A stretch of 64,000 nt of DNA, from the NCBI GenBank assembly GCA_964017155.1, contig OZ024854.1, positions 69,396,754-69,460,753 on the forward strand. The letters are read 5' to 3'. The translations under genes and the position numbers were made by a program. Below the pieces are notes generated by a model. That model was not told the DNA's origin. It made no database searches and saw nothing but the letters and a program-made list of their open reading frames with translations. How positions within the stretch are numbered: the first letter of the stretch is position 1; each line of letters opens with the position of its first letter. Below are positions 22,946 to 35,357 of this stretch, piece after piece. Source of the DNA: Oasisia sp. SBJ-2009. Its lineage: Eukaryota; Annelida; Polychaeta; Sabellida; Siboglinidae.

Positions 22946-23341
22946 TTAGTTTAGTGAATGTTATCGTTTATGCGGAGTAATGTAGTTATTTTAGTATCGC
23001 GTTGTTGTGCCTGCTGTAAATGCGATGCGACGCGATGCGACGCGCGACGCGCGACGTGCGACGTGCGACGCGCAACGTGCGACGTGCGACGTGCGACGCG
23101 CGACGTGCGACGTGCGACGTGCGACGTGCGACGTGCGACGTGCGACGTACGACGTGGGACGTGGGACGTGGGATGTGACACGCGATGCACGCGTCGGTGT
23201 ATACATTACAAAAGAAGCCATAATGATAATGCGCGTGCCGAAAACTTGAGTTAGGCGCGATGTGATATTTTAGTGAATGTTATTGTTTATGTAGAATAAC
23301 TCAGTTATTTTAGTGTCGCATTTTTGTGCCTGCTGTAAATG
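22946..23341. repeat. 76-bp direct repeat enclosing a 7-bp (CGACGTG)n array
   Basis: About 76 bp at 22946-23021 recurs at 23266-23341 (shared pieces TTTAGTGAATGTTAT, AGTTATTTTAGT, TGTGCCTGCTGTAAATG). The left copy runs directly into about 20 copies of the heptamer CGACGTG (about 23030-23172), with CGACGCG and GGACGTG variants. Confidence 0.88.
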
Positions 23342-24375
23342 TTGAAATTAAAACATTAAATTGTACTTTTACTTTTACCCTTACTTAAAGTACTTTTGAA
23401 AGGTACCATTACTTCTTACTCAAGTACGTGTTTGTTTCAATGTTCTTTTAGTTAAATCGTTTTGAGGAGATTTACACATTTTCTCAAATACAAAATAAAG
23501 GTTGTTCAGTCAGTACTGCTAAAGAATCCACAACTGTGTTGGTACGTCTCACAAACCTGCAGACGCCAGCATGACGAAGTCACTCATTTGTCCTGTTTAC
23601 ATTGTCATTCTAAGAATCAGGCAAACAATTATAGGTCCTAACGTTCCAGAATTGGGGGAATTTTATACCCCAATCCCAATGGAGCCCCTTTGGCTACGTC
23701 ACTACAGGGAGCTATGGTGGATCGATGTGACGCACTGGCTGGATGGCTGACAACGTGTCTGCCCTTTTGACTTGCGCTGGGCAAGTCACTCAGTGGAAGA
23801 TGGGATGGCCACATTGGACCGCGGTTCATTTCGGAGGCTGCTTTCCCGGTAAGCAATACAATTAAGTTTTGTATGTATATATACGATATTAAAACGGAGC
23901 GGTGGCCGATTATATGTATGTGCATGTATGCCCCCCCAAGAGGAAACATAATTACGCAATTCGTAATGCATTGGTTTACAGCGTTCCTCGGTGTAGGACT
24001 GAAAGTTCTAAGAACTGTATTGTACCACATGAACTGTACAACTAACTGGCAATAACCTGACATTCCTATCCACATGCGAATGTTACGTGCAATGAGCTGT
24101 GAATCTGTTTAGCTATTTATTCAATTGATCTAATTTTTACTATTTTTATATATTCAGATTAAAGGCCATTTACAGTTTTATTATCCTACATTATTTTAAC
24201 GGTTGGTTTTATAATTTTGCCAGATATTCTAATTAGTCACAAAATCATAGATAGTTATGTATAGTTATAATTTCATATATAGTTTTTACTAATATACACT
24301 AATGAATTATTTTAACAGTTGTAATACTCTAATTGCAGTTTTCAGCCGCTGTGACTGCCAAAGAGAATAAACGTT
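23342..24375. other. Spacer, no gene recognised
   Basis: AT-rich flanks around a more balanced centre (23640-23860). Short minus-strand frames there (23638-24075) show no recognisable domain. Confidence 0.45.
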
Positions 24376-24379
24376 ATTA

Positions 24380-24815
24380 TGTATGTGTGTATGTGTGTAT
24401 GAGTGTATGTGTGTATGTGGGTATGTGTGTATGTGTGTGTATGTATGTATGTATGTATGTATGTATGTATGTATGTATGTATGTATGTATGCTTGCATGC
24501 ATGCATGCATGTATGTATGTATGTATGTATGTATGTATGTATGTATGTATGTATGTATGTATGTATGTATGTATGTATGTATGTATGTATGTATGTATGT
24601 CATGTATATCATGTATGTACGTATGCACGTATGCACGCATGCACGCATGCACGCATGCACGCATGTACGCATGTACGCATGTACGCATGTACGCATGTAC
24701 GCATGTACGCATGTACGCATGTATGCATGTATGTATGCATGTATGCATGCATGTATGTATGTATGTATGTATGTATGTATGTATGTATGCGTATGCATGG
24801 ATACATACATACATA
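24380..24815. repeat. (ATGT)n tetramer microsatellite with ATGC/ACGC variants
   Basis: About 430 bp of TATG tetramers with internal runs of GCATGCAT and CGCATGTA. The block of CGCATGTA octamers (24650-24720) is regular. ORFs in Met-Tyr-Val-Cys are artefacts. Confidence 0.97.
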
Positions 24816-25288
24816 GGTTCACATATACAACCATGACACGCTGGCCTAGCGCCGGTCACGGGAGTCGTCCTGACTGAAGGGGTGGCATTGCAAAGGCGTC
24901 GAGAGCGGGGATAAGTCACGGGGCCTGAGACCCGGAGTAGTGTTGGCAGGCTAGGGGTTGTGTTGGCAGGCTAGGGGTTGACATTACGTTACGTCACTAA
25001 CGAGGATGTAATGTCAACTTGTTAAAGTCACGGATTATGGAACAGGAGTTGCATGTTTTCAAAGTGGTGTGCGCAGTCCCACCGACAGGGTCCAGCTAAA
25101 GTATTGAACAACTTCGACGATGATGTCTCAACACCCGAAGAAGACCGCTACAACCAGCGGCGACACAATCAATACAGGTTGACACATCCTGCTGGAAGGG
25201 ACTGTTCGTGCGACAGAAAACTGTCACCAGTCATTAATTAGTACCGGTCGTCACACTGATGATAGAAAACAACATTTACAAGCTGCGT
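24816..25288. other. Spacer, nothing recognised
   Basis: Mixed unique DNA. A 20-bp segment GTGTTGGCAGGCTAGGGGTT is duplicated in tandem at 24940-24980. A 62-codon frame at 25053-25241 has no recognised domain. Confidence 0.45.
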
Positions 25289-25289
25289 G

Positions 25290-27300
25290 ATCTGTGGGTA
25301 CGGTCTCTATGTGAACAATGGATACTGTCTCTGTGTGAACTGTGGGTACTGTCTCTGTGTGAACAATGGATACTGTCTCTGTGTGAATAATGTGGAATGT
25401 CTCTATGTGAACTATGGGTACTGTCTCTCTGTGGGTACTGTCTCTGTGTGAACAGTGAGTACTGTCTCTGTGTGAACAGTGAGTACTGTCTCTGTGTGAA
25501 AAGTGAGTACTGTCTCTGTGTGAACAATGGGTAATGTCTCTCTGTGAACAGTGAGTACTGTCTCTGTGTGAACAATGGGTACTGTATCTGTGTGAACAGT
25601 GAGTACCGTCTCTGTGTGAACAATGGGTACTGTATATGTGTGAACTATGGGTACTTTCTCTGTGTGAACTGTGTGTATTGTCTCTGTGTGAAATGTGGGT
25701 ACTTTCTATGTGTGAACTATGGGTACTGTCTCTATGTGAACTGTGGATATTGTCTTTGTGTGAACTATGGGTACTGTCTCTGTGTGAACAATGGGTATTG
25801 TCTCTGTGTGAACTATGGGTACTGTCTCTGTGTGAACTATGGGTACTGTCTCTGTGTGAACAATGGGTACTGTCTCTGTGTGAACAATGGGTATTGTCTC
25901 TGTGTGAACTATGGGTACTTTCTCTGTGTGAACTATGGGTACTGTCTCTGTGTGAACAGTGGGTACTGTCTCTGTGTGAACAGTGGGTACTGTCTCTGTG
26001 TGAACAGTGGGTATTGTCTCTGTGTGAACAGTGGGTACTTTCTCTGTGTGAACTATGGGTACTGTCGCTATGTGAACTGTCGGTATTGTCTTTGTGTGAA
26101 CTATGGGTACTGTCTCTGTGTGAACTGTGGGTACTGTCTCTGTGTGAACAGTGGGTACTGTCTCTGTGTGAACTGTCGGTATTGTCTTTGTGTGAACTAT
26201 GGGTACTGTCTCTATGTGAAATGTCGGTATTGTCTTTGTGTGAACTGTGGGTACTGTCTCTGTGTGAACTGTGGGTACTGTCTCTGTGTGAACAGTGGGT
26301 ACTGTATGTATGTGAACAGTGGGTACTGTCTCTGTGTGAACTGTCGGTATTGTCTTTGTGTGAACTATGGGTACTGTCTCTGTGTGAACTGTGGGTACTG
26401 TCTCTGTGTGAACTATGGGTACTGTCTCTGTGTGAACAGTGGGAATTGTCTCTGTGTGAACTATGGGTACTGTCTCTGTGTGAACTATAGGTACTGTCTC
26501 TGTGTGAACAATGGGTATTGTCTCTGCATGAACAATGGGTACTGTCACTGTGTGAACTGAGGGTACCGTCTCTGTGTGAACAGTAGGTACTGTCTCTGTG
26601 TGAACTGTCGGTATTGTCTTTGTGTGAACTATGGGTACTGTCTCTGTGTGAACTGTGTGTACTGTCTCTGTGTGAACAGTGGGTACTGTCTCTGTGTAAA
26701 CTATGGGTATTGTCTCTGTGTGAACAGTGGGTACTGTCTCTGTGTGAACAGTGGGTACTGTCTCTGTGTGAACAGTGGGTACTGTCTCTGTGTGAACAGT
26801 GGGTACTGTCTCTGTGTAAACTGTGGGTATTGTCTCTGTGTGAACAGTGGGTACTGTCTCTGTGTGAACAGTGGGTACTGTCTCTGTGTGAACAGTGGGT
26901 ACTGTCTCTGTGTGAACAGTGGGTACTGTCTCTGTGTGAACAGTGGGTACTGTCTCTGTGTGAACAGTGGGTACTGTCTCTGTGTGAGCTATGGGTACTG
27001 TCTCTGTGTGAACAGTGGGTACCGTCTCTGTGTGAACAGTGGGTAATGTCTCTGCGTGAACAATGGGTATCGTCTCTGTGTGAACAGTGGGTACCGTCTC
27101 TGTGTGAACAGTGGGTAATGTCTCTGCGTGAACAATGGGGTATCGTCTCTGTGTGAACAATTGGTACTGTCTCTGTGTGAACAATGGGTATTGTCTCTGC
27201 GTGAACAATGGGTACTGTCTGTGTGTGAACAGTGGGTACTGTCTCTGCGTGAAGTGTGAACAGTGGAGTGTTTCTGTGTGAACAGTGTGGACGGTCTCTG
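25290..27300. repeat. 24-bp minisatellite, about 83 copies
   Basis: Unit CTGTCTCTGTGTGAAC followed by an 8-base part (TATGGGTA, AGTGGGTA, TGTGGGTA or AATGGGTA). 24 is a multiple of three and the unit is stop-free in several frames, giving a 616-codon minus ORF (repeat HTETVP-T/I-V) and plus ORFs of 338 and 284 codons. The variable bases change amino acids in every frame, so there is no sign of protein-level constraint. Confidence 0.97.
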
Positions 27301-28780
27301 TGTGAACTGAGCTCTGTGTATTTTTGTTAGCAAGCAGTGTATCCGAGCTGAAATGAGAAAGGGGTGAGACCCGCCCCCCTCGTAGAGCGACGCCCATGTC
27401 AGACGTAGCCCCATTATTGACGTTGACGCTATGAATGTGCCTCAGGAAGCAAACGTGTTGGACGACTGTAGGCGCATGCGCCATTGTTGAGACGTGATTA
27501 AACGTTACCGCGAATAGGTCCAGTTTCGTCCGAGCGCGGTCATTCAGCATAGTCACTGTGGGGTATACCTTACGATTGAGTTTATTTATACATATATATT
27601 AAAAAATAGCATACATATAATATTGGCAGAATATTGCTTTTATGCATTATATTATTTTCAAACAACTGCATTTCCTGTAGTCAACATGCCTGCAAGCCGT
27701 GTTAATTACCACCACGCATTGTTTTACCCTGAACGTTTAGCGGGTTGGACAACCGGCCCCGGGTAACGCCAAAGTATATCTCAAGACAGTTCATTATCAC
27801 GTATGTCGTTCACAATACTTTTTGCATTTTCCCTGACCGGCGGGTTGCTAATTAAAGACAGCAGGGCTTGATTATGGTTGATAACAATTTCGTTAATTCA
27901 TCGAAAGCATAACAATATATGAAACGGTTACTAATTAGAATGTATATACAGTAAAATTAAAACGATAAAAATGTCGGATATAATACAACTGTAAATGTTC
28001 TCTAATGTGAATATATACATTTAGATAAATTAAAGCATAACAATATTTAGCAAAATATATTATTATAAATGGAACATACATGACTAAAAAATTACAACTC
28101 GTTAAAATAGTATAAAATACTGGGACAGATTCAAGGGTTAAACCCAAACACCAGGTTACACGTGACGACGGATTCAAGGGAGTGACTGCGGCACCTGTCG
28201 CACCGCCGGACGGGTGCGTGGCGATGACCCGCAATCGATGTTGCCAGTTCGGGGACTTGCGAGAGCCGGTGACTGCGTGACCTAGATACCAGCGGCACTT
28301 GCACTGGTTCACCGGCCGCTATCGGTGCTGGCTCTAGCGTCTGACCGGTCCACGGCCTACCTCGGGCAGCCGGACAATGACTGCTGGGCCCGGGGCGGAA
28401 TATCGTGGGTCTACACCAGCCTGACGACGCACCAAACTCGGGTCGTCAGGCAGTCATATGTATTATTAATATTTCCAGTCATACACAAAAGCCATTCCTG
28501 CACCGACGTGGGGGAGATAATGCTTGACAACGTCACCGGCGCGAGCATTCATCGAGCGTCGTAGTCCGCCATTGTCAGCCGTAGCCTGCGTTCGAACGGA
28601 ACGCCGAGGCAATCGAGATCAAAGCGATGTCATTAGAAGCTCATTTTACACAACGGACTCTAGGCTTTGGCACGCACAAACAACCGCGGCCTGTTTACGA
28701 CTTGTGATCACTGCTCGGATTTAAGCTGTCCCCTGACTACACAGCTTAATTAGTTCATCCACTAATTGGGGGCAGTTCGT
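27301..28780. other. Spacer, no gene recognised
   Basis: 27560-28130 is AT-rich. 28130-28730 is GC-richer with short open frames (28325-28564, 28524-28724) in which I recognise nothing. This could include decayed exons or a regulatory CpG-rich stretch. Confidence 0.4.
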
Positions 28781-28781
28781 A

Positions 28782-28893
28782 GTGTAACTAGGTCACGATA
28801 TACTCATTTTGAAATTGTCTGATTTCTGGAAGGCATTTCGTTGTGTTAGAAATCAGACAGTTTTAAAATAAGTACTTCATGACCTCGTTACAC
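28782..28893. mobile_element. 112-bp foldback / MITE-like element
   Basis: Starts GTGTAACTAGGTCACGA and ends with the near-complement TCATGACCTCGTTACAC. The arms of about 47 bp pair almost throughout (AAATTGTCTGATTTCT with AGAAATCAGACAGTTTT) around a loop of about 15 bases. It looks like a miniature inverted-repeat element or a stable hairpin. No clear target duplication was seen. Confidence 0.65.
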
Positions 28894-29511
28894 AGACAAA
28901 GAGATATAAAATAGAAACCTGTTACTAGGCACTACAGTGAATTCGGCAGACTGGGTCGTGTGGCAATCACGCCAGCCGTCCCACGTCCTGTGCACGGGAG
29001 TGGAGTTTCCCTTCGCTTCAATTTCTGGGTTTTACTTTATCATGTGGAACACTATTTTTTCCTAAATGGATATATTACAATAATTTTGAAAGTACTGATG
29101 TTTTCTGCGGCCTATCTTTAGTTTTCATGAGAACATTTATGGAAATCAGCCAGCTCATGATTTTATCATAACATAGCTGGAAATAAATGAGAGAGAAATG
29201 CATATTCATATATACTCTCATATTTTGTATTGGTGATGTCCTCAATATATAAAACCTGACCTGTCACGGATACTGTTTATTAACTGGTTCAGATCACTTG
29301 AACAAGACTGACCATCACATAAATTGACACTTTTGTGTCAAAAGTACTCACACTTTCAGATGTACTCGAGTACTGTCTCGGATGAAGTACTCATAACTTG
29401 TACACATCACAGTATATGTACTCATTACTCAAGTACTTAGTTAGTTAGGAATGTGTCCCAACCATAATTAGCATGCGTGAAAACCAAAGCCAACAGTTGG
29501 GCTCATAGCAT
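28894..29511. other. AT-rich spacer, nothing recognised
   Basis: Unique AT-rich DNA. Repeated AAGTACTC-like words near 29340-29440 hint at a decayed short tandem repeat. Confidence 0.45.
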
Positions 29512-30170
29512 AGAGTGACACATGCGTACAGCAAACAGAGTAACACATGTGTACAGCAAACATAGAGACACGTGTACAGCAAACAGAGTGACACATGCGT
29601 ACAGCAAACAGACTGACACATGTGTACAGCAAACATAGAGACACGTGTACAGCAAACATAGTGACACATGTGTACAGCAAACAGAGTGACACATGCGTAC
29701 AGCAAACAGAGTGACACATGTGTACAGCAAACATAGTGACACATGTGTACAGCAAACATAGTGACACATGCGTACAGCAAACAGAGTGACACATGTGTAC
29801 AGCAAACAGAGTGACACGTGTGTACAGCAAACAGAGTGACACGTGTGTACAGCAAACAGAGTGACACGTGTGTACAACAAACAGTGACACATGTGTACAG
29901 CAACACAGAGTAACACATGTGTACAGCAAACGGAGTGACACGTGTGTACAGCAAACAGAGTGACACGTGTGTACAGCAAACATAGTGACACATGTGTACA
30001 GCAAACAGTGACACATGTGTTCAGCAAACAGTGACACATATGTACAGCAAACAGAGACAGATGTGTACAGCAAACAGAGTGACACATGTGTACAGCAAAC
30101 AGTGACAAAAATGTACAACTAACAGAGTGACACATGTGTACAACAAAAACTGGCAAAAATATACAACAAA
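29512..30170. repeat. 25-bp minisatellite, about 26 copies
   Basis: Unit GTACAGCAAACAGAGTGACA then CATGT, CGTGT or CATGC. The right end (30090-30170) carries AACTAACAG/ACAAC variants that lead toward the second block at 30370. Confidence 0.95.
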
Positions 30171-30369
30171 CATATTGATGAATGTGTACATTATAATAAT
30201 CTACTTCTTTTGCGTCAATATCCCCGAAGATCAAGCTCAGTGGTGCGACAAGACCAAGGGATTAAGCAAACTCATAAGACAATGAGTGAGTCGTCAATGG
30301 ATGGATGAAGATGCTAGGAAGCTAAGTAGGATGGGCAGCGTTAAAGAGATAGGTTTTTAGATGTAGGTG

Positions 30370-30675
30370 TACAACAAACAGCGATGAATGTGTGCAGCTA
30401 ACAGAGTGATGAAGTGTACAACTAACAGAGTGACAAACATGTACAGTTAATAGTGACAAACGTGTATAGCTAACAGTGAGAAATGTGTACAACTAACATA
30501 GTGACAAACATGTGCAACTAACAGAGTAGAGTGATGAACGTGTACAGCTAACAGTGACGTACATGTACAGCTAACAGAGTGATGAACGTGTACAGCTAAC
30601 AGTGACGTACATGTACAGATAAAAAAGTGATGAATGTGTAAAGCTAACAGCATGACATACATGTACACGTAACAG
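30370..30675. repeat. 25-bp minisatellite, diverged second block, about 12 copies
   Basis: Same period and layout as the 29.5-30.2 kb array, but with GTACAGCTAACAGAGTGATG units. Separated from it by about 200 bp of unique DNA. Confidence 0.88.
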
Positions 30676-32486
30676 TGAAGAACTAAAATAAAAATTACAA
30701 TGAATAAATACTGAAATACTTAAAATTTGAACAGCTCAGCTATATTAAATAAATAAAAAACAGAATATTGTTCAGATTCATAGCAACATTTTATATACAC
30801 AAGGTACAGGCCAAACGCCTCACAGAAACCTGCATGAGAAGATGACAGGAACACACGCCCATCAAGAATACATTCCTACACATGAACAGAGGTAAAACAC
30901 ACACCAGTTGGCAATTAAAACTTTAATCTACAAATGTTTTGTACAGATGCCTAGTGTTTGACAACGGTTGAATGATGCTCGTGCACAGGATGTGCACCTT
31001 GGAATGTCAACACAGCAGAAGACACCTTCAGTTTACGCTCATCTAACTTCTTCGAACATTTGCTTATTGTTTCAGTGGAAACTGTGGAATATCTTGTTTT
31101 CCCCCTATGCGATATCTTAGTCGACGATACCAGAGAATGTTCCCACTTTGTTTTAGGACCCAGTAACACATCCTGTGTAACACATCCCATACTATTATTT
31201 TTTCTGTGTCTCCATTAATACATACAACTTCCAAGAGAATCAGTTACCATATAAAAATAGCATTCCTTGTATTTCGGCTGCGGAATTTGCTTAGAAATTG
31301 CGTTGCATTTATAATTGTTTTATACTGGGCACTGCCACTGGCTGCCACCAAAGTCTGGTCATCCTGGACACAGTCCATTAACACACACACTTGTATGGAG
31401 AGACAGGCACAAATGAGAAGTTCACATGTCAACTAAAGTACCAAAACTTACAGACAGATCCGCACTTGTTGGCCATTGCCACGATTACAATTCATGTGAT
31501 CCTGATGGCTGAATCCGCCAAGCAGAGGATTACAATAACATCTTTCATCAACACTCACCCATTATATGGTATATTTTGGTAGTTTAGCATAAACATGTAT
31601 GGCCATAAGTGAGGCGAACTCACCACCTAATTGAAAGTGACAGAGTGTGGTTTCATGTGTGATATAACAACGAACATATTCACACAGAACTGTGACATTT
31701 TCTGGATTTGCTCTGTCCCACAGTGAAACAGCAAACTATACTTGAAGTTTGCCATTTGTGAAAGTGGAACATTTCCTACATTCATTTGTTGAAGCAAGAC
31801 TCACAGCAGATATGGTTCTTTCAATGGTTCACAAACTCCAAACAAATTGTATGAGATATATCAATGTTACACTTACAGCTCATATATACAATCTAGAGAG
31901 ATGGGCACATTTTCTAATATAATGCACTGTGAAAATGACCAGCATGGATGTGTTAAAATGTAACACAACATATACTGTCCATTATCAGAGTGATAAAACA
32001 GGTAGACTGCATAATGTTAATGAGACATGCTAGAACAGATTTTACTTCCCAGAAAACCAACATTGTACATGTAACTGCAATCTGCGGCGCATAATATCAC
32101 AGCTGAAGTGATTGTCTGGGATGGTATGGCAAGCCTGCTGATGGCTGGAAGCAGGCAGCCCCCTGAAGCAAGTGTGGCCTGCAACACCTCCCCTGGTGGT
32201 GAGATTTTGTGAAACTTGCAGACCGGAAGCCGTCAGACTGACAACTCATCCGCAGACCGACTGCGACCATCCCAGGAAATAATAATCACAATAAGACCAA
32301 TGTGGGGGTCCATGTTCAGAATGCAAAGCCAAGGCAGAACCAAACTGAGAATACCTGGAATTTAGCAACTCCATAATAACAATGTAGATTTCCAGTTACG
32401 ACAAACAACACCATTCTATGGTTGTTGCATGCTGGGTATATTTCCGGCACAGTGAGAAAACATTTGCTCTAAGGAAGAAACAATGT
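30676..32486. other. Spacer downstream of DYRK2, nothing recognised
   Basis: AT-rich. A 79-codon minus frame at 30951-31190 and plus frames at 31206-31582 have no recognisable domains. Part could belong to an extended DYRK2 3' UTR. Confidence 0.4.
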
Positions 32487-32492
32487 TTTATT
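32487..32492 (-). terminator. Candidate poly(A) signal for DYRK2
   Basis: The first canonical AATAAA seen on the minus strand after the DYRK2 stop. It would give a 3' UTR of about 1.17 kb (33662 down to about 32470). The motif is short and could be chance. Confidence 0.35.
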
Positions 32493-33662
32493 ATAGGAAT
32501 TTGTTTCAAATATGTTACAATTAAGAGGATCAGGTGTACAAGGTGTACAAGAATTGGCTAATTTTAGTGACATGTGGCACATTATCGACAATGTTTTCAT
32601 CTGGTGAATTTGAATCCGTATTAAAATAAAAGACTGTACTGTGAAAACAATTAGCCTAAATTAATCGAAACTGACTAGAGTATTGTGTACCCTAATAAAA
32701 AACACTCATTATTTACAAATTTAACAAGTCAACAAGCACCAGCCCCGCCAGCATGCAACCTGAACCAAATGTACAGGTAATGAAGTATTCTTAAACACTG
32801 CAAACATTTTATGTTTCTTATGCAGCATTTCCTGTCAAACAAAACATATATATAGCTAAAATCCTGATGCTATCAATGAAGGTTACCAATTGATGGAGCA
32901 TAAGTTCATTACATGCAATGTTGTCACTCTGTAGATAGCATGAGAGCAACTCTGAAGGTGACGAGTCACACCTCTCCAGGAGATGGTGATTCCCAAATTC
33001 ACCTTTTATATACACACACTGGGTAGACTTGGTATGTTGGGTCTATTTTGACTGCAGGGTCCTTCTAATTAAAATCACCTGACCCTATTTTGCTAGACTT
33101 ATCGTACCCCGGTTTGTAAAAAGATAAAAGCACACTTTTTTCTACACAGTAAAACACAAAAGGAATGGTTTAAATTCGTCACAACAAAGCATTTTGGTTA
33201 AAGTCTGTCAAAAACACCACAATAATAATAATAATTGTAATCCAGTAATAATAAAGATACATCGGCTTGATGCACAAATTTGAAAGTCGTTTTATATATA
33301 TTATATTAATATATATTATACATATATGTATAGTATTTGTACAGTTGTGCAGTCCTTTTTTTGCAAAACTAGTCTTAAGCTAACCAGGCCAGAGTTGATG
33401 CCCTGTAAGAGTTATTTGCACAGATCGTCGCCAGCCAACATGCTGGCAGATAGCCATGCGGCCGAATACTGACAGTGACACATGCGCATGCTAGAGACCA
33501 GTCCTGTACATGTAAGTGTGCGTGCAAACAGTGGACGGACCCAGAAGTTGACGACATTGCACAGTGACGTGCCATGCATGCAAACATCTTTGTGCTACTT
33601 GAACACAAAGTCAACAAAGTATGTCCCAACGCTGACACGGATATCGCACAAATGCATCTCCA

Positions 33663-35357
33663 TTACATTGTCGAGCCGATCTGTGGTAGCTTGGGTCGAG
33701 TGTTGAGCGATGCTGGCACAACCTCATCAGATGTTGCTATGAGTCGTGTCTTGCCACTGCTCACTGGAGCATACTTGGCGATGATGCCGCTGCGAGTGGC
33801 TGATGCACGATGCACACTTCTTGGGTCGTTCTCATTGTTCGGTGGTTTAGGCAGACGCCGACGTAGCCACGTATGACGCAGAGCTTGACTCGGGGTCATT
33901 CGCACTGCTGGATCCCACTCTAGCGTCCGCTTCATGAAATCGAGGAAGAGCGTGTCATCACAACCCTTCAGTGCAGACACCATGTCCTTGGCCCCCGGTG
34001 GACCACGGTACTTCCCTCGTCGTGACCGTCCACCCGTCATTTGCACCTGGCCGTCACCACCAACATTGATGGTGCAATAGCGAGGGTAACCACGAGAACT
34101 GATAAAGTTACGAGCACGCTTGGAGTTGTCAAGCACTTTTTGTGCTGGCATGCCCAGTAACTCGATGATGCATGCGAGCTGATCACTCTCATCCTCACCA
34201 GGAAACAGTGGGTATCCAGTGAGAAGCTCGGCCAGAATGCAGCCAAGACTCCACATGTCGATCGGCATGCCGTACTTTGCACCAAGGATGACCTCGGGCG
34301 CGCGGTAGAACCGTGATTGGATGTACGTGTAGATTCGCTGGTGCTCGTAGCAGCTCGAACCGAAGTCAATCACTTTGATGCCGCTGCGTCCCTGCTGCTT
34401 CAGCAGAACATTCTCTGGCTTCAAGTCGCAGTGGATGATACGGTTCTTGTACAGGGCATCGAGACACTGTAGTATCGAGTGTGCAAATTTCCGCACAAGC
34501 TGAAGACTGAATCCCTGGAACTTGTTCTTCTTGATCAACTCATACAGGTTCATACTGAGCAGCTCAAATGTAATGCATATGTGGTTGCGGAATGTGAACT
34601 GCTCGTACATGTGAATAATGTTCATTGCGTTGTCTTTATCCTGCTTTTTCAAATGTTCAAGTATGCGAATCTCCTCCTGGGCCTGGCGATGAAATCGTTT
34701 CTCATTGCGCACCATTTTCAGGGCAATATGCTGGTGAGTTTTGTGATCGTATGCCTTAACAACCTGTCCAAAGCTGCCTTTGCCTATCACTTTAAGCACT
34801 TCGTAGCGATACGATATATGATCATGTGGAACGTGTAGATATGACCCCTGCTCATCGTCGTAGCCACTGTTATTTGGGCCACCAACAATGCCCATCTTTT
34901 TCTTCGCGTTTGGACCAACAAAGTAAATTTGTGGGTAGTTGAAGATTTCATGGTGCTCGAAAGACGACAGTTTGTGCATATACTGTTTCATGGCCGACTC
35001 AGGATTGAGTGCCATGCCCCTCTTTGCTGAGCTTGTCTTGCTGCCTGTGCTGCCGGTACTCGACTCGGGTCGTACCGACGGCAAGTGCGACGTCTGGATG
35101 ACATTATTTGGAGCAACAACGCCATTTTGGATTTCTTTTTTCTTATCCAGCTGATGTTCAGCGTGGTGTTTGCTGTCCTCAAACAACTGTTGTACCTTGA
35201 CACCGGCAGTCGTGGGGTGACCACCACCGCCTACCATCTGACTGGTCAGCGGTGGTAAATGATGTGCCGGCATCGTTGTATTGTTTTTTTGATACAAATG
35301 TTCTCCCGACACACCGAATGATCTGTGACGCTGAGGTAGGGTCACTTTCGTGGACAT
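33663..35357 (-). CDS. DYRK2: DYRK2-type dual-specificity tyrosine-regulated kinase
   Basis: Intact 564-codon frame encoding a class II DYRK. These kinases autophosphorylate a tyrosine in the activation loop during folding, then phosphorylate Ser/Thr substrates in cytoplasm and nucleus. Visible in order: VKVQQLFED (53-61); the DYRK homology box, [10 protein letters not shown] around 137-146 with NAKKKMG after it; kinase domain about 185-498 with glycine loop GKGSFGQVV (192-200), ATP lysine K214 in IALKMV, catalytic loop HCDLKPEN (309-316, the HCD form typical of DYRKs), DFG (331-333), activation-loop YTY (343-345) and SRFYRAPE. All catalytic residues are present. The start is the first ATG after an in-frame TAA at 35409-35411. 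Length and sequence are very close to vertebrate DYRK2 over the kinase domain; the N-terminus is shorter than the long human isoform. The whole coding region is in one exon, so an older retrocopy cannot be excluded, but the frame is perfectly conserved. Confidence 0.96.
   Translation of the reverse strand: MSTKVTLPQRHRSFGVSGEHLYQKNNTTMPAHHLPPLTSQMVGGGGHPTTAGVKVQQLFEDSKHHAEHQLDKKKEIQNGVVAPNNVIQTSHLPSVRPESSTGSTGSKTSSAKRGMALNPESAMKQYMHKLSSFEHHEIFNYPQIYFVGPNAKKKMGIVGGPNNSGYDDEQGSYLHVPHDHISYRYEVLKVIGKGSFGQVVKAYDHKTHQHIALKMVRNEKRFHRQAQEEIRILEHLKKQDKDNAMNIIHMYEQFTFRNHICITFELLSMNLYELIKKNKFQGFSLQLVRKFAHSILQCLDALYKNRIIHCDLKPENVLLKQQGRSGIKVIDFGSSCYEHQRIYTYIQSRFYRAPEVILGAKYGMPIDMWSLGCILAELLTGYPLFPGEDESDQLACIIELLGMPAQKVLDNSKRARNFISSRGYPRYCTINVGGDGQVQMTGGRSRRGKYRGPPGAKDMVSALKGCDDTLFLDFMKRTLEWDPAVRMTPSQALRHTWLRRRLPKPPNNENDPRSVHRASATRSGIIAKYAPVSSGKTRLIATSDEVVPASLNTRPKLPQIGSTM

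Noticed and set aside
34479..34838. Plus-strand ORF opposite DYRK2
   Set aside because: Shadow of the kinase coding sequence.
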